From Holosporaceae bacterium (GTDB lineage Bacteria > Pseudomonadota > Alphaproteobacteria > UBA3830), in NCBI GenBank assembly GCA_031265715.1, contig JAISCG010000083.1:1-19341 (forward strand): DNA of 19,341 bases, written 5' to 3'. Under the pieces are notes generated by a model. The model was not told where the DNA came from. It did not search any database and saw only the letters and a program-made list of their open reading frames with translations. Below, piece after piece: positions 14,013 to 19,341 of the stretch. The position numbers were made by a program, and so were the translations under genes. How positions within the stretch are numbered: position 1 is the first letter of the stretch; every line of letters starts with the position of its first letter.

Positions 14013-15773
14013 ATGATGAAAAACAATATCGACATTTTATCCGAATATTATCAATACGAATTGTCCTATCTCAGGAGCGCCGGGAGCGATTTTGCCCGCC
14101 GCTTTCCGAAAATTGCGCGGAGACTTGATATTTCACACAACGAATCGTCAGATCCGCATGTGGAGCGCCTGATAGAAAGCGTTGCGTTTCTCACCGGAAA
14201 ATTGCAAAAACAAATTGACGATCAATTTCCGGAGATAGCCGGCACTCTTCTTGACGTTTTATACGAACCGCTTGTTTTGCCGACTCCGTCCTGCGTGATG
14301 ATAAAATTTGATGTTGATCAATCGCGCGTCGCCAAAACGCCCGGAGTCATCGTTCCGAAAAATACGTTGTTGCATGCGCACAGTAATTCCGGAGAAATTT
14401 GCTCCTTCAGAACTGCCCACGATTTGCAACTGTGGCCGACGGAAATTTTCGACGCGACCGTGGTACAAAGAGAACATCTGCCGAGCTATTTTGCGCGGTC
14501 GATCTATTATCTGAAAATAGGAATCAGGGGAAATTCGGCGAAAAGTATGCCGAAAAAATTGCGATTTTACATTCATGCGGATGCATTACTCCGCGGAAAA
14601 ATTTTTTCATCAATTTTTTCGACCGAAGAAAATGTTATTTTTCAAAAAGATAGTTCCTATAAATTAATATCCGCGGTTAAACCGATCGGAACGGAAGAGG
14701 AGGAGTCTCTGTTTCCCTATCCGCAGACCGTTCACAAAGGATTCAGATTGCTGCAGGAATATTTTGCGTTTCCGGATAAGTTTTACGGATTTGAAATCGA
14801 GTTATCGGAGGACTGCGATATTGTCGGCGACAATTTTTTGTATATTCCGATGAGATTCGGTATTTCAATGCAAGTTTCCGCCAAAAATTTTTCGCTGTCA
14901 TCGGTTCCCGGGGTAAACCTGTTTCCGAAAGTTACGGAGCCGCTCCGCCTTGATCAAAAACAGGTGGAGTATTGTTTGGTGCCGGATTATCGCAGATACG
15001 GCAGCAACGAAATTTATACCGTTGAAAAAATGGTTGCGGTTGATGCACAAAATAACGATGAAATCTGTGTTCCCGATTTTTTCTGCTGCGATTTTTCTTC
15101 GAATTATGCGGACATCGGCATTTTTCGAAAAACTTCAAGAAAAAAATCATATTTTAAAGACATGCCCGGGGACGATATTTACGTGTCGTTTATCGACATG
15201 AATTTCAGTCCGCAGCATCCGGCAGATAAAATATTTTACGCCTACACTTTGTGTACGAATCGGAGTTTGGCCGAGCAAATTCCGGTATCCGGCGAATTAC
15301 AGATTGAAATTTCCGTTCCCGTTACAAAAATTTATTGTCTGGATCGTCCCACTCCGCAAAAACCGGCGATTAAAAGCGGGGAAATGCTGTGGAAACTGAT
15401 TTCCGCTTTATCCCTTAATTCGATTTCGTTCAGCCGGGACGGTATAAAAAAACTTCGGGAAGTTTTGCGAGTGTTTGCCGACGGATCTCTCTTGGACGCG
15501 GAAATCGATTCGATCGTTTCCATAGACAGTTTTATATCCACCCGAAGGTTTGACGAGCAAACGTGGCGGGGATTTGTGCGCGGAGCAAATATTGAAATTA
15601 CCTTCGGCACCGATATTCAAAATTTGGGATTACCGCTCAGTTTGGTGTTATCGAAATTTTTATCGTCCTACGGCTCGATTAACACATTTACCGACGTGAT
15701 CGTAAAAAATGTCGCTCAAAACGGAGTTTTGAAAGAATGGAAACAGCAGTTCGGAACACAAAATTATCTCTGA
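14013..15773 (+). CDS. tssF: Type VI secretion baseplate protein TssF
   Basis: 586 aa, the usual TssF length. The N-terminus is diagnostic: YYQYELSYLRSAGSDFARRFPKIARRL, then DPHVERLIESVAFLTGKLQKQIDDQFPEI and LLDVLYEPLVLPTPS. TssF builds the baseplate wedge with TssG and TssE, similar to phage gp6-family proteins, and acts at the cytoplasmic face of the membrane complex. Two adjacent ATG codons (14013 and 14016) are possible starts. The end overlaps tssG by 37 bases. Confidence 0.95.
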   Translation: MMKNNIDILSEYYQYELSYLRSAGSDFARRFPKIARRLDISHNESSDPHVERLIESVAFLTGKLQKQIDDQFPEIAGTLLDVLYEPLVLPTPSCVMIKFDVDQSRVAKTPGVIVPKNTLLHAHSNSGEICSFRTAHDLQLWPTEIFDATVVQREHLPSYFARSIYYLKIGIRGNSAKSMPKKLRFYIHADALLRGKIFSSIFSTEENVIFQKDSSYKLISAVKPIGTEEEESLFPYPQTVHKGFRLLQEYFAFPDKFYGFEIELSEDCDIVGDNFLYIPMRFGISMQVSAKNFSLSSVPGVNLFPKVTEPLRLDQKQVEYCLVPDYRRYGSNEIYTVEKMVAVDAQNNDEICVPDFFCCDFSSNYADIGIFRKTSRKKSYFKDMPGDDIYVSFIDMNFSPQHPADKIFYAYTLCTNRSLAEQIPVSGELQIEISVPVTKIYCLDRPTPQKPAIKSGEMLWKLISALSLNSISFSRDGIKKLREVLRVFADGSLLDAEIDSIVSIDSFISTRRFDEQTWRGFVRGANIEITFGTDIQNLGLPLSLVLSKFLSSYGSINTFTDVIVKNVAQNGVLKEWKQQFGTQNYL

Positions 15774-16669
15774 GCGAGGAACTGTTACAAAATCCGAGAC
15801 AGTTTTCGTTTGAGACGGCCGCGTATATTTTGGAATTCGGATCCGGGGTATCGTTCGGAAAAGAAACAAATATTTCGGAATCTCCGATTAAAACGGTGAA
15901 TTTGAATTCGTTTCATCTGCGCGGAACGGAAATTGAAAAAATTGCGCGGGAGGGTGACAGCCACACAATATATACGGAAAGGTTATCGATAGCGGGACTG
16001 AATGCGCCGCTGCCGACTCCCTACGCCGAACTGATTTTTCGCCGCACGCAGGAGAAAGACAATTCGGCCGGCGAATTTATTAACATGTTTAATCGAAGAT
16101 TGCTGGGGATTTCATACCGGATAAGCAAGCGACGCTACCTCAATCTTCAGCGCCACGACAAAAATTGTCAGTTGCTTCGGACGATTGCGTCTTTTTTCGG
16201 AGAATCTCCTTCCGGGGCGGACAGAAGAATGGCGCGTCTTTCCTATTTGCTCTGGACGAAGGAAAAAAGTGCGGCGGGACTGGAAGCGCTCGTTTCTTCT
16301 TTTTTGCAGTTTACGACAAAAGTGAAAGAAATACGAACTTTTTGGGCCGACAACCCGAATACCCGTCGGCTCGGAAATATGAATCTCGGGAAAAATTCCG
16401 AGCTGGGAACGAAATTGTCCGTTTCATCGTTCGGAATAGAAATCGATCTTACGCACGAAGATTACGAAAAAATATTTCAACTGCTCGAGGATGAAAAAAA
16501 GACGGATGAATTAAAAAAAATGATCTTCAGATATCTGGGGGATTTTTTTTACTGTACTCTGAGTTTTACTCTCCGGAGTGTTCCGCCGCTGAGGTTGAAC
16601 GGGGCGCCTCTCGGAAGAACAACCTGGTTATCGGGAGAAAAACCGGATTCGGTGAAAATCAGATGTTAA
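15737..16669 (+). CDS. tssG: Type VI secretion baseplate protein TssG
   Basis: 310 aa, typical for TssG. Family traits: RQFSFETAAYILE near the N-terminus (the usual fxFfqalrlLE block), then TERLSIAGLNAPLPTPYAELI, EFINMFNRRLLGISYR and FFGESPSGADRRMARLSYLLW. It ends with LNGAPLGRTTWLS, like the conserved GxxLGxxxWLG end of the family. It partners TssF (two TssF per TssG in the wedge). The ATG lies within the 3' end of tssF (37-bp overlap), which implies coupled translation. No further tss genes follow, so sheath, membrane and ATPase genes must lie elsewhere if the system is complete. Confidence 0.93.
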   Translation: METAVRNTKLSLSEELLQNPRQFSFETAAYILEFGSGVSFGKETNISESPIKTVNLNSFHLRGTEIEKIAREGDSHTIYTERLSIAGLNAPLPTPYAELIFRRTQEKDNSAGEFINMFNRRLLGISYRISKRRYLNLQRHDKNCQLLRTIASFFGESPSGADRRMARLSYLLWTKEKSAAGLEALVSSFLQFTTKVKEIRTFWADNPNTRRLGNMNLGKNSELGTKLSVSSFGIEIDLTHEDYEKIFQLLEDEKKTDELKKMIFRYLGDFFYCTLSFTLRSVPPLRLNGAPLGRTTWLSGEKPDSVKIRC

Positions 16670-16731
16670 CGATCTTACCCCCCCTCTGTCTCAGCAAATT
16701 ACCCTTTATCGGCAACAATACCCGTTCGGCA

Positions 16732-16788
16732 GCAAAAATTCAGAGGCTAAAACCCTAATTTTTGCAAAAAAACAGGATGTTAGCCTCT
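16732..16788. terminator. Two interleaved inverted repeats between tssG and the LRR gene
   Basis: GCAAAAATT (16732-16740) pairs with AATTTTTGC (16757-16765), and AGAGGCTAA (16742-16750) pairs with TTAGCCTCT (16780-16788). The arms alternate, so the hairpins are mutually exclusive or form an H-type pseudoknot. On the minus strand the loop holds a T-run. The position between two converging genes fits a bidirectional terminator, but this is inferred. Confidence 0.45.
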
Positions 16789-16794
16789 TCCAAC

Positions 16795-17880
16795 TTAATC
16801 TGTGAGTTCCGCCTCCAGCATCCTAAGCATACAATTTTGATTAATACTGAGTTTTTTTCTGAACTCATCAAGTTGCTCAGGTAACATCCGAGTATCTGTT
16901 AATCTGTACTCTTCATCTCCGGGGCTTTCCAATCCAAAACCAAAGCCTAAATTTACACATGACAGCTTGTCGCAGTGGGAAAAACACTCTAAACCAAAGA
17001 AGTTAACACTTTTTGGAATGGTTATAGATTCCAGACCGGATCTTGAGAAAGCATAGGGTTCAATGCGAGTCAACCGTGAATCAGATTCAAAGTCTATCGA
17101 AGACAGACTTCCGCAACCGGAAAAACAATAGAAATCGAGGATTACAACACTTTTCGGAATGGTTATAGATTCCAGACCGGATCCTGCGAAAGCACCACTT
17201 CCAATGCAAGTCAGTTGTGAATCAGGATCAAAGCTTACCGAAGACAGACTTCTGCACCCATTAAAACAACGGGAACCGAGAGTTTTGACGCTTTTCGGAA
17301 TGGTTATAGATCCCAGACCGGATTCTGAGCCGGATTCTGAGAAAGCATAGGATTCAATACGAGTCAACCGTGAGTCAGATTCAAAGTTTATCAAAGACAG
17401 ATTTTTGCAAGCGGCAAAACAATAGGAATCAAGGAAGTTAACGCTTCTCGGAATGGTTATAGATTCCAGACCGGATCTTAAGAAAGTCTCGCGTTCAATG
17501 CTAGTCAACCGTGAATCAGATTCAAAGCTTACCGAAAACAGACTTTCACAATCGGTAAAACAATAGGAACCAAGGAAGTTAACGCTTCTCGGAATGGTTA
17601 TAGATTCCAGACCGGAGTCTGCGAAAGCATAGGATTCAATGCGAGTCAGTTGTGAACCAGATTCAAAGCTTATTGAAGACAGACTTTTGCAACCGGCAAA
17701 ACAATAGGAATCAATGGCTTTAACATTTTTCGGAACGGTTACAGTTCCCCCCTCGTCAGGTGTAAGAAAATTTTGCCAATTATTGCGAGTCAGTGTTATG
17801 AGGGGAGCGGGAATCATCGAGAGCGCCTCTCCTCCAATAAACGGTAATATTGTAACAACAATCGCAAGCATTTTTTTCAT
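16795..17880 (-). CDS. Secreted BspA-type leucine-rich repeat protein
   Basis: 361 aa. An N-terminal signal peptide is likely (MKKMLAIVVTILPFIGG, then EALS) after an AAAGGGA ribosome site. The body consists of about six LRR_5/BspA repeats of 47 residues with consensus GLESITIPKSVxxLGSYCFxGCxSLSSVSFESDSRLTRIESYAFxxS. The final about 50 residues are non-repetitive and charged (TRMLPEQLDEFRKKLSINQ). BspA-type proteins are surface or secreted binding proteins that attach to host matrix or cells, common in mucosal and protist-associated microbes. It converges on the type VI operon, so a functional link is only suggested by proximity. No cell-wall anchor or enzymatic motif is visible. Confidence 0.9.
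   Translation of the reverse strand: MKKMLAIVVTILPFIGGEALSMIPAPLITLTRNNWQNFLTPDEGGTVTVPKNVKAIDSYCFAGCKSLSSISFESGSQLTRIESYAFADSGLESITIPRSVNFLGSYCFTDCESLFSVSFESDSRLTSIERETFLRSGLESITIPRSVNFLDSYCFAACKNLSLINFESDSRLTRIESYAFSESGSESGLGSITIPKSVKTLGSRCFNGCRSLSSVSFDPDSQLTCIGSGAFAGSGLESITIPKSVVILDFYCFSGCGSLSSIDFESDSRLTRIEPYAFSRSGLESITIPKSVNFFGLECFSHCDKLSCVNLGFGFGLESPGDEEYRLTDTRMLPEQLDEFRKKLSINQNCMLRMLEAELTD
17008..17745 (-). repeat. 141-bp tandem repeats inside the LRR gene
   Basis: GGAATGGTTATAGATTCCAG begins at 17015, 17156, (17297 with one change), 17450 and 17591, and a diverged copy at 17732. The period is 141 bp (47 codons). One interval is 153 bp because CCGGATTCTGAG is duplicated in tandem near 17318-17341. 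Confidence 0.9.
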
Positions 17881-17993
17881 TTTATTTTCCCTTTCTGTTT
17901 GTTAAAAAATATTCAATAAAAACAACAAGTGAGAAACAGCTTCCGCTAAAAAAACTAATTAATAACAAATTCCATTCCCCGTTTATGTGTATT

Positions 17994-18022
17994 TATATAG
18001 CACCGCCCTACATCTTTGGCAA
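17994..18022 (-). promoter_or_regulatory. Promoter of the LRR gene
   Basis: On the minus strand TTGCCA (18022-18017), 17-bp spacer, TATATA (17999-17994). This predicts a 5' leader of a little over 100 bases before ATG 17880. Confidence 0.5.
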
Positions 18023-18078
18023 TGCTTTTTTGAAGAAAGTAATTGCTCTCTCTACAGGGGAATCCAAACCAGCCCAGA

Positions 18079-18849
18079 TCACAGCTCGGAAAAAGCAGGT
18101 AAAAGACTCGTATTCGTCATAACAGCGACGTCTTTGTAATTTTTTGTGAGTTTGCCGTTTTTATCGGCGAGAATTCCGCCGGCTTCCGTTATCAAAAGGA
18201 AGCCCGCCGCAACATCCCATTTGTTGGAACCGGATCCGAAATACAGAACGTCCAGACGTCCCGCGGCCAGGTATGCCATGTCAAGCGTCGTGGATCCCAT
18301 TCTCCGGATTTTACTGAAAACAGCTGCATTTTTGAAATGCGATTCACCAGATCCGGATCCGGACGAAATCAGCACCTCGGCCAATGATTTCCGCCCGGAA
18401 ACACGAATTCTTTTATCATTCATAAAGGCTCCGCAGCCTTTTTCCGCCCAAAACATCTCATTTTTTACGGGATCGTAGGTTATGGCAGCAACCGGCTCAT
18501 CGTTTTTTTCCAGAGCAACGGAAATGGCCCAGTGGGGAAAACCGTGCATATAATTTACGGTGCCGTCCAAAGGATCCACAATCCACCTGTGAGCCGGATC
18601 TTCTCCGATTACCTCTTCTGATTCTTCAGATAAAAACGAATAGGAAGGTCTTGCGTACAGCAATTCATCTTTCAGGATTTTATTCGCCCTGAGATCGGCG
18701 CTGGTCACAAAATCCTTGTTATTTTTTACTGAAACCTGCAAATGTTCCAGCTCCGAAAAGTCGCGCAGCAACCCCTTCGAAGCCTTGATTACCGCCTTCG
18801 TCATCACCGTCATCACAGAAGACTGAGTGGGCAAATTTACACTGATCAT
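18079..18849 (-). CDS. suhB: Inositol monophosphatase family protein (SuhB-like)
   Basis: 256 aa, the normal size of the family. The metal-binding residues are visible: E75/E76 in SFLSEESEE, motif DPLDGT (92-97, DPLDGTVNYMHGFPHW) and the second motif WDVAAGFLLITEAGG (from W211). Members hydrolyse inositol-1-phosphate or related phosphomonoesters with Mg2+; E. coli SuhB also acts in rRNA transcription antitermination. An AGAGGA ribosome site lies just before the ATG. It starts 33 bases after rpsI, so it is probably cotranscribed with the ribosomal genes, which fits a SuhB-like role in ribosome synthesis (inference). The substrate cannot be fixed from sequence. Confidence 0.9.
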   Translation of the reverse strand: MISVNLPTQSSVMTVMTKAVIKASKGLLRDFSELEHLQVSVKNNKDFVTSADLRANKILKDELLYARPSYSFLSEESEEVIGEDPAHRWIVDPLDGTVNYMHGFPHWAISVALEKNDEPVAAITYDPVKNEMFWAEKGCGAFMNDKRIRVSGRKSLAEVLISSGSGSGESHFKNAAVFSKIRRMGSTTLDMAYLAAGRLDVLYFGSGSNKWDVAAGFLLITEAGGILADKNGKLTKNYKDVAVMTNTSLLPAFSEL

Positions 18850-18882
18850 TCAATCCTCTGCAAAAACCGAAAATAAAAAATA

Positions 18883-19320
18883 CTATCTCTTCGAGAATTG
18901 GAAGCTGCGTCTCGCTTTCATGAGACCATACTTTTTCCTCTCGACCACACGACTGTCCCGAGTGAGCAATCCGCTCGTCTTCAGCACGGAGCGCAAACTC
19001 GGCTCGTAATCGACCAGAGCTCTGCTGATTCCGTGACGAACTGCCCCAGCCTGCCCGGATAATCCTCCGCCGCTGACTGTGCAAAAAACGTCATACTGTC
19101 CTGATCTGCCGACAACAGAAAAAGGCTGCAACACCAACATCTGCAACACCGATCTTGAAAAATAATCGGCCAGCTTGCGACCGTTTACGGTTACGCTGCC
19201 GTTCCCCGGCTTAATCCAAACCCTGGCCGCGGACTCTTTACGACGCCCGGTACCGTAGGTTCTTCCCAATGAATCAATTTTGGATCCGACGCCCTCTTCT
19301 TTATTAATTGCTGCCTGCAT
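18883..19320 (-). CDS. rpsI: 30S ribosomal protein S9
   Basis: 145 aa with all S9 landmarks: YGTGRRKESAARVWIKPGNG, the loop GGGLSGQAGAVRHGISRAL, and the C-terminal tail LLTRDSRVVERKKYGLMKAR followed by FQFSKR, which reaches the P-site tRNA. The first about 20 residues (MQAAINKEEGVGSKIDSLGR) are an extension compared with E. coli S9, as is common in alphaproteobacteria. The ATG at 19320 follows the rplM stop by three bases. Confidence 0.97.
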   Translation of the reverse strand: MQAAINKEEGVGSKIDSLGRTYGTGRRKESAARVWIKPGNGSVTVNGRKLADYFSRSVLQMLVLQPFSVVGRSGQYDVFCTVSGGGLSGQAGAVRHGISRALVDYEPSLRSVLKTSGLLTRDSRVVERKKYGLMKARRSFQFSKR

Positions 19321-19323
19321 ACT

Positions 19324-19341
19324 CTAACCCCTCTTTACATT
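19324..19341 (-). CDS. rplM: 50S ribosomal protein L13, last five codons (partial)
   Basis: On the minus strand the window edge reads NVKRG then TAG, three bases before the rpsI start. The conserved rplM-rpsI order and the basic ending agree with L13, but only five residues are visible, so the call rests on context. Confidence 0.55.
   Translation of the reverse strand, partial: NVKRG

Overview
The window looks like part of the chromosome of a host-associated, probably intracellular, alphaproteobacterium, perhaps near Holosporales/Rickettsiales. This placement is an inference. It rests on an L13-S9 junction followed by suhB, a compact type VI secretion cluster, ankyrin and BspA-type repeat proteins, several secreted orphan proteins, and a GTCATTGCGAGCGAAG-type palindromic repeat that I recall from such genomes. 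Exact taxonomy cannot be read from the sequence.

Layout. 1-966: 3' part of an Ala-rich protein with 171-bp tandem repeats. 1143-2011: a two-gene anaerobic ribonucleotide reductase unit, made of a 61-aa free-standing NrdD glycyl-radical-type peptide and the radical SAM activase NrdG. About 2179-2595 (minus): a degraded ankyrin-repeat gene. 2620-6975: a very large TadG-like membrane-anchored protein. Its VWA-type domain is split by about 1,085 residues that include a beta-helix-like repeat block. Its 5' end holds a 14-G homopolymer followed at once by an in-frame TAA. 7025-7507: tRNA-Val(CAC) between two copies of a palindromic element. 7736-9013: a secreted protein carrying HTE-x25-PCISC, the zinc-binding signature of the cytidine deaminase fold; this is the best candidate for an undescribed effector. 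9214-9789 (minus): a convergent secreted orphan. 10042-12767 (minus): an ABC-F ATPase translationally coupled to a MATE exporter. 13051-16669: hcp-tssE-tssF-tssG, a tube and baseplate part of a type VI secretion system. 16795-17880 (minus): a secreted BspA-type leucine-rich repeat protein. 18079-19341 (minus): rplM (last codons), rpsI and a suhB-like phosphatase.

How the parts fit. Housekeeping genes (rplM-rpsI-suhB, nrdG, tRNA-Val) are interspersed with host-interaction genes: secretion machinery, exported repeat proteins, a possible deaminase toxin, and an ABC-F/MATE pair likely to give drug tolerance. Three coding loci (1-430, 5050-5900, 17010-17740) carry tandem repeats still nearly identical at DNA level, which suggests ongoing copy-number variation of surface or secreted proteins. 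The poly-G tract and the ankyrin relic show further decay or variation.
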